Shown: piece after piece, positions 44,481-56,862 of the stretch
Position numbering within the stretch: the stretch's first letter is position 1
How the letters are laid out: each line of letters opens with the position of its first letter
Source: Paralvinella palmiformis
Taxonomy: Eukaryota; Annelida; Polychaeta; Terebellida; Alvinellidae
Direction: 5' to 3'
Assembly (NCBI GenBank): GCA_025642065.1
Contig: JAODUP010000006.1
Location: forward strand, 1,488,001-1,552,000
Length of the DNA stretch: 64,000 bases
The notes under the pieces: model-generated
Told to the model about the DNA's origin: nothing
The model's database searches: none
Seen by the model: the letters and a program-made list of their open reading frames with translations, nothing else
Program-made: the position numbers and the translations under genes

Positions 44481-44599
44481 TCCCCAGATTCAAAAAGTAA
44501 GTTGGCAATTTTCAAAAGACTTAGACTGAAATCTCAATGGATTTCTCACTTCAAAGAAAAACGGAGAAGAATGCCGACTTTCATGTTAATCCGAGCTAC

Positions 44600-44700
44600 A
44601 TAAAGGAATGCATATCCTTAACTCGCAAGGGAGCATTCAACTCAGGCTGCCATTATAGGCGGAAAGCGGTATTCAGACACATGGTCATCCTGTTACCTCA
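44600..44700 (+). mobile_element. SINE-like family 4, partial copy
   Basis: 'gggagcattcaactcaggct...ccattataggcggaaagcgg...cagacacatg' matches the core of the neighbouring family 4 copy (44790-44860), giving two partial units in tandem. Confidence 0.55.
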
Positions 44701-44701
44701 T

Positions 44702-44704
<3 letters not shown>

Positions 44705-44734
<30 letters not shown>

Positions 44735-44950
44735 CAATATTTTTATCTCTGACTCAGACCTGTTCCAATCCAGTACCCATTTGACCTTTCATGGGAATAT
44801 TCAACGCATGCTGTCATTATAGGCGCAAAGCGTTACTCAAACACATATTCTTCACGTCCTGTGAGGTTCTCATTTTTTAATGGATCAGTGAACCAGTCAC
44901 CACAACTTAAAATTTAGAAGATACTGGTGTTAACCCCGTGAGCATCAACT
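44705..44950 (+). mobile_element. (AAT)n plus SINE-like family 4, copy 2
   Basis: An (AAT)n run (44705-44733), then 'tttttatctctgactcagac', 'ctgttccaatccagtaccc', 'ataggcgcaaagcg' and 'gatcagtgaaccagtcacca', paralleling 3640-3830. Confidence 0.65.
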
Positions 44951-45063
44951 CTCTGATTGATGCCTTGTTGCGTTATTCATCGTATATAATACAAATTCGC
45001 AACATATTATCTGATTAAGTCCTAGACACTAGGGTAACCAAATAAATAATCACAAATCATATA

Positions 45064-45065
<2 letters not shown>

Positions 45066-45113
<48 letters not shown>
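45066..45113. repeat. (AT)n microsatellite
   Basis: Pure AT run of about 48 bp. Confidence 0.95.
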
Positions 45114-45116
<3 letters not shown>

Positions 45117-45253
45117 GTGTGAGAGACAGATCCCCACACTGCCGTTAGGTCTAGATTGTTTTACTCTATCCACTAAACAATCATAACGTCTGTCTGTCTT
45201 TCAGTCTAATTCTCTATCTATATATCTGTCTCTGTATGTAACATCTATCAACA

Positions 45254-45305
45254 TTGATATTATCCATCTATCTATTATTTATCATATACTATCTATCTAT
45301 CTATC

Positions 45306-45360
<55 letters not shown>

Positions 45361-45363
45361 CTA

Positions 45364-45398
<35 letters not shown>

Positions 45399-45422
45399 AT
45401 TTATATATATATATATATATAC

Positions 45423-45507
<85 letters not shown>
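45254..45507. repeat. Compound microsatellite (TATC)n-(TC)n-(AT)n-(AC)n-(AT)n
   Basis: Five ordered tracts: TATC tetramers (about 45289-45368), TC (45369-45396), AT (45400-45421), AC (45423-45478) and AT (45481-45507). The long plus-strand frames here are repeat translations. Confidence 0.95.
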
Positions 45508-45517
45508 GCCATCTATC

Positions 45518-45930
45518 TAACTAGCTGTAGCGTATTGTCTCATCAGCAGTTTCTTTACCGAAGAGGGAAAATCCAAATACTGCATCCGTGACTGTATCAG
45601 GACCCATTTTGACGGCCTGAAAGAAGACAATACAATCGTACAGTGGATGTGTACGGGAAGAACAGAGGTAATGAAAGGTTTGAGGAGCTCTTCCACCTGA
45701 CCTAGACCAACTCTAAACAGAAGAATTATAAGGGGAAAGCTGTTGTCATCTACAATAACGTGTCTAGTGTATCCAGCCGCCGGAGGGGGGTTATCATTAA
45801 GGTCCATGTATGCATGTGCTGCAGCTAATTCCTCACAATTACTACTGTCTGTGACCCTTTTCGCTAGTGGTTCAAAGTTGTATGGCTTGGTATCCTTGAA
45901 AATGTCAAAACCTTTATCGGAATTTGACAT
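45518..45930 (-). CDS. Unrecognised protein, candidate terminal exons
   Basis: The minus-strand frame is open from about 46008; the first ATG is at 45930 (MSNSDKGFDIFKDTKPYNFE...). The first 80 residues have normal, acidic, protein-like composition. If read straight on, the frame ends in a less natural tail at 45517. An alternative is splicing: donor CAG|GTGGAAG near 45683 to acceptor TTCTTTCAG at 45616, joining in phase to AVKMGPDTVTDAVFGFSLFG and ending ETIRYS-stop near 45526. The spliced tail looks more like protein. No domain recognised. It may be the last exons of a gene on the minus strand, or retroelement-derived. A run of C (46010-46020) lies just upstream. Confidence 0.4.
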
Positions 45931-46021
45931 TTTGTCTGTAAATTGGTCAGAACGCTTATAAACAAGCTGTTGCACTAAGTGATGTTTGGCAAAGATGACG
46001 TCACACAATAACCCCCCCCCC

Positions 46022-46979
46022 AGCGAGTGTAATACACACTAGCAATGCCTTCATGCCATGCAATCTGGCATTATGGCTACCCTTCGGCAATTGGGATGCT
46101 TTCCTTATAGCTATGATACCAGTTAGAGTAGACGATTACTTTTTCCGCAATATGGTGTTCATTGTAAACACATTACACATTTAAATAATATTATCTGAGG
46201 GTAATGTTTTCCTTTAAGAAAGTAGAATTACTCGGCTTAGTTCATATTCAATATCTAGTATCATATACAATAAGTGACATTGTAAATTGAAGCAGTTGCA
46301 GAAATCGCTCTTCCATGTTTGTCAATAATACCATACAAATATTATATGGAATAATACAAAACTAAAATGTTGGGTAAGCAGCCCAGTTTACTCATATTAG
46401 TATATTATAGATTAAATAAATACACTTTGTAACTTATCACCATCAATTAATATTTATGATTATTAATAAGTGAAACCCCAATTCAACCCATTATCACATC
46501 CCTATCTAATGAGTACTATTCATTCGAGAAGACTTATTATTATGATAATTTCTTCATATGTTTACCAATAGATTTCTTGTGCTACACATTGCATAATTCA
46601 AAACAGCACCTATCTCTTATTTTACCAAATTATTATACTAAGGTAATCTATGCTGACGGCCACTTGGCTGGCTGGCATGAGAGTGTTGGGTTAGGAATTG
46701 ATCAAGAAGTGAGAGTTCGGGCTCTGAATCCATGTCATCTCATTGCTGCATAATGCGGTGAGGATCCTTTCAGTCTGACAACAGACACAGCATATTGGAA
46801 GTATGACCCTCACTGCAGTAACTGATGGATAATTTTGTAGTCTCATTCAAATACAATATGTTATCGTTTGCAAATAATTACATTTAATTGAGAATATCTT
46901 GCTTTTCATATGATATATGTCACTTCGCAGACTTGTTTTTTTCATCAAAATCGTCTACAATTACGATAATATATTATAG
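46022..46979. other. No gene recognised
   Basis: AT-rich spacer. A weak tRNA-like pair ('gagtgttgggttaggaattg', 'gagttcgggctctgaatcc') at 46681-46735 may be a SINE head. Confidence 0.4.
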
Positions 46980-47115
46980 GTCTATATGGCTTCACTACAT
47001 TGTAATAAAGTCTTCATTGTATTTGGTATTGCAGGCCAGTGACTGGGTTCTGCTAGTATGGGCCCTTTAATAAACATACATTATTATTATTATTATTAGT
47101 AGTAGTATTTTTATT
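46980..47115 (+). mobile_element. LINE L-a 3' tail
   Basis: 'ttctgctagtatgggccctt', 'taataaacatacattattat' matches the 3' end of the 1.7-kb L-a copy ('ctcctgctagtaagggcgct', 38340-38400), including its (ATT)n tail. Confidence 0.75.
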
Positions 47116-47488
47116 ATAATATAATATATAAGGTGTGATAATCATTAGCAATCACACATCAATTGGAAAATAAAACCTGAGCATACATATTTCTTATCGT
47201 TGTCATATTTGCATCAATGAAATTAGACTAATTGAAAATAAAAAGAACAATATTAACCAGTACTGGGTGGGAAGGTGCATCTTATCACAAATAAATAAAC
47301 GTGTGCCACATCTGTATCAAATTCAGTAACAAATAAACTGAAAATAAATTATTATATAAATATTGCTGTTCGTTGGAAAAAAAGTTTCCTTAAAAATATG
47401 CGTCAATAAAGCGTATAGAGCACCATCCTATAACGTATTGAAGTAGTTCGACATTATTTCGATTGTTAGCTTACCACAACAGCTATTA
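47116..47488. other. No gene recognised
   Basis: AT-rich sequence 3' of receptor pseudogene 2. Confidence 0.5.
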
Positions 47489-47965
47489 ATATATTTAATT
47501 TGTTTTATTGCATTTCGTGCAGAGAGTAAGCAGCAATCCCGAACTACATAGACAAAAAATAAAGACATTACCGGCAGAGTTGAATTTCACTATCCTCATG
47601 AAGTAGAAGTATGGATATATGATTTGTGTAGGCGTATAAATGAGATAAAGAAGATCCCATATCAACAGTGACATGACCAACATTTTTGTGATCTTTCCAA
47701 ATGACGATCTAGATTACCTGAAATGGCATTTGTGGATTAATTGCTTATTAGTATACAGACTATTAAGTTTGATCTAGGACACTCTCATCGATACACACAC
47801 GTGAAACATATATAATTAATCGCCATAACTAGATAACAATTATTTTAAACACACACCTGCATATCCAACAAGTAACAAAATCTATTTAATTACACAATGT
47901 GCTATAAATATGTTTAGCATGCTTTGGTGAACTAAATTCACCGATATATGAGTCTCATTTGTCAT
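47489..47965 (-). pseudogene. FMRFamide-receptor-like GPCR pseudogene 2
   Basis: Minus-strand paralogue of the receptor at 32.6 kb. Exon 1 (47965-47857) is exactly 109 bp, as in the intact gene, starts ATG (MTNETHISVN...) and ends LLLVGYA-G at the donor. A TAG replaces the Trp codon just before this helix. The intron is 47856-47718 (GTGTGT...TTTCAG, 139 bp). Exon 2 starts 'gtaatctag' and contains MSLL (TM2), joined directly to IWDLLYLIY, YPYFYF and KFNSAGNVFIFCLCSSG (end of TM6 to TM7). That is an in-frame loss of the equivalent of residues 58-259. The start of exon 2 is frameshifted relative to the MSLL frame. Not functional. Confidence 0.9.
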
Positions 47966-50400
47966 TTTCACAGATCTTCATTTCTTGAACTGCACAAATA
48001 ATGTTATATGTCATCAAGCTGTAATAAATTCGAATTTTATTTTTCAATTAGTCCTTTATCTTAGCCATTTCAATCGTTGTGTATACGTTGATGTGTTGTT
48101 AGAACATGGTCACTTTTTCACTTATTCACCTTAGGAAATATTTAATCCATAGCCACATGTACTGGAAGAGGGCAGTAGACAACCATTTATTCGTTATTGG
48201 TGCGCTGTATACGAGGTAATATCGATAATCTGCTCGACACTTACCATTTTATATTTTTATTGCACCAATTATCTTCTATTGACAGAGAAAAGTTCGTTAT
48301 GAATTCGTTTTGTCATATAGTTATGTCTTCTACATGTACTATGCATACGATGTTTACAATTACACTGCGCTAGACTGTTCTAAAATAAAATATTTTCCTT
48401 CAGAACGACTTACCTATGTTTCCAATGAAGACTCTTTAGTTTCTCTTATTCTAATTATTTCTATTCAGTAATCTGAGTTATAGATTCTGCTTTCTACGTG
48501 AAAATAGTAATGGGATAAATTACTAAATTATATAACTACTTATATTAATTAAACAGGTATTATCGTTAAATTATGTGACTATCTGTGCTGCTTAGACTAA
48601 TACGACTTTAAATCATTTTAAAGTTCAGCTTCAGTTGGGTGTTTTGTATGCCTCAAATTTGTACGAATGACAGTGATACATATTCTTATATAATATGTAA
48701 TATTATATATGCCAATGTTTCCACTCTCTATGGGAAGATAGCACCAATGGCAATGTATTGAATACAAACATATCTGTAATCAAAGCAAAGAGAATACATG
48801 TTGCTACATATAGCCACAGAGGCTAGGTTGTTAATATCTTAATTAAATTATTATGGACCAGATATCATTAGTTAAATCATGATAAGTTGTCATAATAAAA
48901 AGGCCATTAAAGTATAATATTAACTGAGTTTTTGTTGAGCAAAGATAACAATGGTTATTATACAGTATTTAGAGACAAATTTGTTGATTTTAATCCAGAT
49001 ACCTTTAACTAATTTAAACCATCAAATAATCTCAAATGATTTATCAGATAATATAGCATAATAATATTAGTTTGAAATAATTGAAACTAAATATCGCACA
49101 GTTCAAAACAGCTGAGGTCTTAATTATGACAATTATTAGATTATAGTTTAAGGTGATACAATACACTGATTGCATAATAGGTTTTCCTTAATGATGAGAT
49201 AAAGATGATGTAGTATTGGAGATTCATAATATGTAATTCATATAGAACAATGTATAATTTAAGCTCCCCATAAATTTATGTAACCATCCATGTTACTTTG
49301 TTTTCATTCATTTCAGAAAATATCAAAATGAGAAGGGTATATCAATTTATATAAAAGGCTATCAAACATATGTGCTTTATAACCAGAACCCACCTTTCTG
49401 TCATTTCCTCATCATTTTTCTTAAATGGCTGTTATAAAGGTATGCCATAAAATTTAAAAAAAGGTTATGAATTATTTGTATATGGGGGAACCCTAATCTC
49501 TATGCCGCCAAACGAATGAGATACGACGCTCTTGGGTACGTGATGTCTTGGGTACGAGTTGTCTTGTTACCGACGCTGCCTTCCAATTGAAAGTCGTGAG
49601 ATGCGCTACTGAGTCCAACAACATTTATCCATAATTACAAAAATCAGATAATTCTACATATAAATATTGATGTTCATTATAAAGCCATGTATAATTATCA
49701 TCAACTTGTTTCACTTCAATGTTTACGCCATGACTCCATGACGATTGATGTCCGTTTGCATCTAGACTCTAGACGGCTGCTAACACACAGACTGTTTTTC
49801 TCCCGGTGATTGGATTTCTTGACATTGAAATAGCACCGGCCATTAAGCTGAAATAAGGGTCAATATTGTTGAAACAAAGCCTCGGCTTAATGGCCGGGAC
49901 ATACGGTATGTGTAAATAAGGGGTGTAACTACTTGTCCACTGCAGTTAATAATAGTATTGTAACCACTTTGTCTAGTTGGATATCTAATCAATGAGACAC
50001 ACCTCTGTAGGTGTTTTGAACAAAATATGCAGCACCAACCTAGATCCCGTATAGCTAATCAATTAAATAAATATGAATTATTTAAATATGCAATAGTGTT
50101 GGGCTGCATTCTCCCTACTAATGTATACTTGCCAGTAATCTGTGGATACGAGTTGTTTATCCGTAAATTGATGTGATAGTTATGTACGGATTTAATATTC
50201 AAATATTAAGGTACGTATTTTCTATTAATATTCATATTTCAATGACCATTGATATTTATATGATAATTAATTATCAACATATTTATGTTTAACAATTGTA
50301 TAAGTGTCTAGTAGTGCTATTTCGTGGGGTTCTTAACTTAGGTACCGGCATACTTATTTAATTACTGGTTGTGCAAGCTATCCTAATATTATATATTAGC

Positions 50401-50402
<2 letters not shown>
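47966..50402. other. No gene recognised; one hairpin
   Basis: AT-rich spacer. TATA-like 'tatataaaaggc' near 49350 without other promoter signs. A 16-bp inverted repeat occupies 49836-49851 and 49882-49897. Confidence 0.45.

Positions 50403-50450
<48 letters not shown>
50403..50450. repeat. (AT)n microsatellite
   Basis: Pure AT run of about 48 bp. Confidence 0.95.
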
Positions 50451-50455
<5 letters not shown>

Positions 50456-52259
50456 TTCTTTATCAGTATATGTATTAAATACAACTTTTAAGATTGACTA
50501 TGTGGGTATGGACACGCGTTACCTGCGGCCGGGTGTCAGGATTTCGACATTATTAATCAGTTAATTTATAGGTGCTTGAGCCTGTTACATATTAAACAGT
50601 AGCTTTTAAGTTCCATAAGGTTATTGTGGAGCAATGACGACAATACCAGCAAGCAGACAGGACTGGATTACGAAATATTACTCATTGTATTGTATAATTA
50701 TGTAAATATAGGACCGTTACTTCTATCACATAAAAGCTAACAAGACTTGCTAAGCTATACATTTTTTAATATATAATCTGACATTTTGATGATGTCGTAC
50801 ACATGATACTTGCCGAAAACTGATTATTTTGTCAACACCTGATTTAAATTAAATAAAAAAAAACTTATATTAGATATGTTTAAGAAAATGAGACATATGA
50901 CTTTGTTAAGGCACGTGACATATATTAGCACCATCTCATTCCTGATATATTTTATAGAAAATAATATAAATCAAATGATAATTAGTATATTTGATAGTAA
51001 AACGTCAATTTATTTGGCCTTAGGATTTCTTCATCTCTTAACCAAGAATTGTTAACAAAAGCGAATATAATTTAATCGTTTAAATTTATCTTTACAAATA
51101 CTTGTATACATTGAACATAAGAAACACTAAGATTTTATTCGAATATTGTTCTAAAAGTTGAAAATGATTGAGAAAATTAGTGACTGCTTAGTCCAGTCTG
51201 GAAACCCTCACAGAGATTAGTAACTGGCGTTTGTTTGAGGTTAATGAGCAAATAAGATAATGAAATATAAAGGTAGATATTACCATCTAGACCACTAGGG
51301 TCCAGACTTAAACATAAACGGGAAATGTGTGTATAAGATATCATTTATTTATTAGACGTGTACGCTGATTTTCACATTTTAGGTTTTTTTGTCATTCAGA
51401 TGGGGATTTAGAGGGAAGACTGTTTATTTAGGCATATCTGCTTCACATATTTACGCGATGACAATTAAGATGATCCCGGTAATAATAATAATCTTCATTA
51501 CGCAAATTATGATTATAATATTTGCTCTTCAACAACTATATAGTGTACTTTTTTTATCCTACCACTATTAATCGAATTCCATAGTATGGCAAGTAATATC
51601 CGAAAGCAATCAAAAGAAATGCCAAGTGTAAGAACTTAATACGTTATCCGAAAAGCAGCGGGCTTACCATAATATTCAAATAAAAGATTTAAGTTTTTAT
51701 AAAGGCCTTATTGTCTGATACTTTTAACAATTAATTGATGAAACAAATTTGTTTCACAGCCAAAAAGACAGATACAAATATGAAAGAAATTTAAATGTTA
51801 TAGATTGATTAATACATATCCGTGTTGTTTAATGTGAAAATTAGAATACACAAAATATTATTGTCAAATATTGCCATGTAACAGTCAACTGGCACGATAA
51901 CGTTGAGGGCCGTATTATTGAAAACATAATTTATCAATCTTACGTCGTTGGGTTAATGATTGATTTACTTATCATTTCGTTGGTCAAAGTTTTAGTGTAT
52001 TGCTTAAATTAAATCTCCTGAGTGTAAATTCCAGAAATTCAAAGAACATTGAAATTAAAACAACTAATACCAAAATGAATTGTATAGCTATTATTTCACA
52101 CAAAATGTACCAAAATACTTTAGGAAAAGTTGTAACATCTGATAGATATTGTCTACCAGCGATTTAATTTTTGCTTTATTCTTCTCTAGAATTTTCTCAA
52201 CTGCCAAAATATAAATATCTTCTAACTAAAAATATTATATAATGACGTGCATAAACTTG
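50451..52259. other. No gene recognised
   Basis: AT-rich spacer. The 60-codon frame at 51389-51571 has no domain. Confidence 0.5.
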
Positions 52260-53170
52260 AACTGATTTGTGTGCGCGAGCATGAGCGCGCGCCTGTATGT
52301 GTATATGGGCGCGCGTGTTTTAGGATACATATATATAGTGGCACTAACTCAGAATATCAACATCTCTAAACATCCTTTGAGACACCTACCTCCATAAATC
52401 TAAATCTAAAAAGAACTATACATACATCAATCTAAATTTATCATGTTCACGCCTCCACATATCGATACACATATACGTAGACCTATATATGTGTCTAGGC
52501 TACTCATTAGACTGTGGGGTACTAATTCGCCTTTCGTATGTAACAAATATGTCGCGCCCACAGGAAAGGCGCTACATGCAAGCTACGTACAAAAAGCGGA
52601 AGCACGTAAAACATATCATTTGAAATCACAGCTCGCAGTAAACAAGACGTGCGTGTGATTCAATGGCGAGTTACTACGTACATAATATAACTACTTTGAC
52701 ACCACAGTTTACATTCAACAGCAATTGTCTGTGGCCCAAAAGAAAGCTATATATAAAAAAAACATTTTGACACCACAGATGCTCACCTCAGCTTTATTCT
52801 GGGTTCGACTAACTAAACAAATCCTACCTATATGAACCATATCTATAGACGTCCAACTAGTCTGGCGTCGCTTGTTGTTCTCTAACATGAGTGAAAGGTT
52901 AGGCCTTTTATATGCTCTCGGCGTATTAACTAACATTACAGTTTGTTAAACATGTGATACGATGTACATCACCTCCATACGGAAGCAGTGAAGTAATTTA
53001 GCTAAACAAACTAAGTAGAAATACTGCGGAATGGATTATTACTGGACTAGAACGAAATATTTTCTAAAACCTGAGTAAATACTATGATTCACTCAAACTG
53101 AACAGCTAATCCTCATATGTTTCAGTTCATCACCTAATGAACGTACATCCACGCCTAATGTAGGGTCCCT
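52260..53170 (-). repeat. Dispersed repeat R2, copy B
   Basis: Minus-strand copy of the LTR-like unit. Reversed order: 'catgatt...gaacgtac', TATA (reverse of 52907-52914), AATAAA (reverse of 52793-52798), 'acgtgcttccgctttttgta', 'cctgtgggcgcgacatattt', and the tail 'tatggaggtaggtgtctcaa' to 'tcctaaaaacacgcgc' ending in a GC/GT-rich tract (52262-52322). It carries a small local duplication of 'tttgacaccaca' at 52694-52780. The 73- and 71-codon frames here are part of the repeat. Confidence 0.75.
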
Positions 53171-54295
53171 GAGAGCTAACAGTTACAATGTTTAGGTGCT
53201 TACTGTTGTATCACTTTCCTCGGAGTCTTGACGTTTCATCTTCACGTTTGCTCACTTGGATTAATATACAATATCATCCCAAAATTCAAACAATTGATAA
53301 TGATTACCTAATACGTGTTCTTTGTGTTTAAAATGATGCAGAAACCCCTTTTTAGGATATTGGATTATGTTTTTACAATCTATCAAGTGTGATCCATAGC
53401 ATAATGGACTTAAATAATAACTTAATATTTATAAATTTAAAAAGTGAGGCAATTTGATAAACACAACAGTCGAACGGGTAAAGGTAAGCATGCCCATAAA
53501 TAAATATCTTAATCAAGTCTATGTACGTCTTCTTTTAATAAATATAACCTTTGTCTTTTAAATGTTCGATATTTTTGTGGTACTATATAAATCAACCTGG
53601 TTTGTGACTAGATACTTAAAATTAAGACAAACGTAATCCCGACCTCATATATTGTGATGTAAGAAGTTGATGACAGTTGAATTAGAACAAGTAGGAAATA
53701 AATAACGAAGCCTTCTTAAAATAATCAATTTGCATCAATATGTTTTGGATTTATCTTGTAAACACTGTTTTTATTTCAGTGACAAAAATGGTTATTTTTG
53801 CAATAATCTGTTGTTACTGATGCAGATACAGCTATGATATAATAAACATAATTCATCAATTATTTCTAAACATTATATAAACAATACAATCTATTTGATT
53901 TATTTATGTATTATTTATAGGCTTTTTGTGCGAATGAGTTGTCCTATTTGAATACTGATAACCGAAAAGAGTTATAGCCGATGTTTTATGTGACTAAAAT
54001 GTATTTCAATTACATATTTTATGTTGCACAATATATCGTTTATTGTGTACTACCTTCATACTGATATGGAAATAATTAGTTAAATACTTATTATTTGCAA
54101 TACAAAATTTGGCAATACCATTTTTTATTTATAATCAAAGATATAATTTTAATATATATGTGTATATGTATTTATGTTGAGTGGATGGGCGTGAGTGAGG
54201 GCATGCTAATTGATGAGCAAGTGGTAATTAAAGAAAAATAGCAGGGTTGACGTAATAGTTGTTTATGAATGGTATTCTATATTCGTGCATATAAG
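53171..54295. other. No gene recognised
   Basis: Strongly AT-rich spacer. Confidence 0.5.

Positions 54296-54380
<85 letters not shown>
54296..54380. repeat. (AT)n microsatellite
   Basis: Pure AT run of about 84 bp, the longest uninterrupted one here. Confidence 0.95.
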
Positions 54381-54385
<5 letters not shown>

Positions 54386-55562
54386 TTTAATACTTCATCA
54401 TATTTTTGGTCATGTGTTTCAAATTCAACTTTACATTTGATTGAGTTACGAGAACATTGAACGTCAATTTCATGGACAATAATCAAAAACATACCGAAAG
54501 AAACTTTTCTTGTAAGATTGTTTTTATAAACTTTTTTAAAGTATGGTGGCTTTATATATTTTTTTCTGATTGGAAAATAAACAAGTTCATTTGGTCCAGA
54601 TAATAGTCATTGACATATAGTAAAAATAAAACTTGAAAACAGTCCATAGAAATTGTTTTATAATTCACGAAATATTACATAATAACGTGTCTGCCTTTAA
54701 AATAAAAAGAGTGCATGATGTTATCAGTGTTAAGTTGAAAATGGAACTCCACATATAACAGTTATCTGCAATAAACTGACCTGGTATGTTTAATCCTGGT
54801 TGAATTTTGTCCCGATGATTTTTTGTTATGTTTTTGCTAAAACAAAGTACAGGTTGTTCTGCTCTTAAGAAAGCTAACACTTAATTATGTTACACACAAC
54901 GCCTAAACTTCAAGGTAAATGCATTTCACTAGTGGATAGTCAAAGAAGGTTCTCTGCTATGAATAGGTATTACTAAAGAAATCTTACCAAAAGGCAAGGC
55001 ATTATACAATAATAGGGTTTCACGAGACAACAATGCTAATTTTCTGCTTTAATGAATGCTACCAACTCGACTTTTACAACCAGGCGAGTCCACACCTACC
55101 CTAGAATAGCAACAAAGGAGAGCAACAAAGGTAGTGTAATGAAGCTTGTAATCCTTATTTGTAATCTAGCGCTTAATGGATACTCAGCATTGTACATTAT
55201 TATTTACACAGACTACGATTATATTACCTTGGTTACCTAAAACTATTAAGCCTACTTCTTCTTATTGTTATTGATTCGTAATTTAGTATACGGTAAAATG
55301 CTAGGCAGAAGATAACTGTCTCGATAATAGATCTGTACACATCCTTTATATCTAGAAATCAGCAAAAATCTTTATTTTGGGGATATTAGCATCAATGGTG
55401 TTTAATAAAGTAATTTAGTGCTAGGTTTGAAACAAGTAGCTATGGAAATGTAAGAACTATTCTGAGATTTGCTTGTCTTCGCTCCTGGTGTTCATATATG
55501 GAGATTGGTCTATACCTACTGTCTCTAATCGATGGTAAATGCATCATACAGGAGATCACAAA
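54381..55562. other. No gene recognised
   Basis: AT-rich spacer. The frames at 54880-54665 (-) and 55052-55240 (+) have no domain. Confidence 0.5.
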
Positions 55563-55573
55563 TCACACACCCA

Positions 55574-55640
<67 letters not shown>

Positions 55641-55681
55641 GTTTTTGCATATGCTAAAGCCACAAACACAAAAACAGATGT

Positions 55682-55741
<60 letters not shown>
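55563..55741. repeat. Two (CA)n arrays with a 47-bp spacer
   Basis: CA arrays at about 55572-55637 and 55683-55740. Confidence 0.95.
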
Positions 55742-55744
<3 letters not shown>

Positions 55745-55860
55745 TTTTAAATCTCAGTTAGCAATAGACATATAACTGAAAATTTCAGGAATATTTAATT
55801 AAAAACTGACCTTTAAAGACAGTGACTATTGGGTTATATAGATTATATAGTATTGCTTTG
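55741..55860 (+). repeat. 120-bp direct repeat, left copy (contains R1 fragment)
   Basis: Identical, as far as I can see, to 56863-56981. It runs from 'aaacattttaaatctcagtt' to 'atatagtattgctttg', and its right half is R1 sequence. Both copies directly follow a (CA)n tract. Confidence 0.9.
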
Positions 55861-55884
55861 TATTGCCTGAAATCCGCTGTTCTC

Positions 55885-56850
55885 GACCATGGGTCAAATA
55901 GATCAAGTGGATAGGCGCTTTAATTTAGATCCCACCACACCTAACTGCATATACTTAGGGACGCTAAATTAAGCGTGAATGAACGTTCCCTTAGTGATGA
56001 ACGGAAACGTATGAGGGTTAGCTGTTAGGTTCGAGTAAATGGTAGTATTTACTCAGGTTTGAGACGATATTTCGTTCTAGTCCAGTAATAATCCATTGTG
56101 CGGTATTGCTACTTTGTTTTTATTTTAGTTTAATCGCTTTAAGTCCATCCCTTGTTAGTGTGCATTCTTTTTTGTGGACAAACTGTAATGTTTGTTAACA
56201 CGCTGAGGCTATTATGGGGAAATTGTTTTAGTGTACATTTCTTTGTTATGGAAAAATTTGTAATGTTTGTTAACACGCTGAGGCTATATAAGGGCTTGAA
56301 TTTTCACTTGGGTTAGAAAAAATTCGACCCCAGAAGCGGCGTTATTGATCCCGGTTCATATAGGTAGGTTTTTTCAGTTATTCAACCCCCAAATAAAGGG
56401 GGTCAGCTTTGAGGTGTAAATGCTTTAAAACAGGTTTTTTTTGGACCACAGAAAATTCTGTTGAATGTAAACGGGGTGTCAAAATAGTTTATATTGTATA
56501 GAAGTCACCACTGAACCACACGCACGCTTGTTTGTTGCGACTGTGGTTCAAAGGGGTTTTTTTTTACGTGCTTCCGTTTTTTGTATACCTGCATTAGCCG
56601 CTTTCCTGTGGGCGTGACATATTTGTCGCGTACGAAAAGCGAATTAGCTGGTTCCCACAGGCTGATGAGTAGACCAGACACATGCTTAGGTATACGCACA
56701 CATTTATCAATATGTGGAGGTATTGAACATTTAATATTTAGATTAATGTATGTATAGTTGTATTTAGATTTATGGAGGTAGGTTTCGAAGGAGGTTTAGA
56801 TATGTTGATGCTCTGTGCCTGTTGCCTCTTACTATGTACCATAAAACACA
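55885..56850 (+). repeat. Dispersed repeat R2, copy C
   Basis: Same order as copy A: 'gggtcaaatagatcaagtgg', 'gtgaatgaacgttccc', 'gagacgatatttcgttctag', TATA (56285-56292), AATAAA (56392-56397), 'agctggttcccacaggctga', tail 'tatggaggtaggtttcgaag'. A short duplication just before the TATA box repeats 'tgtttgttaacacgctgagg' at about 56190 and 56263, so the promoter-proximal segment is doubled in this copy. Confidence 0.78.
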
Positions 56851-56862
56851 CACACACACACA

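Noticed and set aside
45291..45478. CRISPR-like array
   Set aside because: Regular repeats here are simple di- and tetranucleotide microsatellites without unique spacers, in a eukaryotic genome.
55498..55775. Four overlapping 60-87-codon frames on both strands
   Set aside because: All are (CA)n/(TG)n translations (HTHTHT, CVCVCV).
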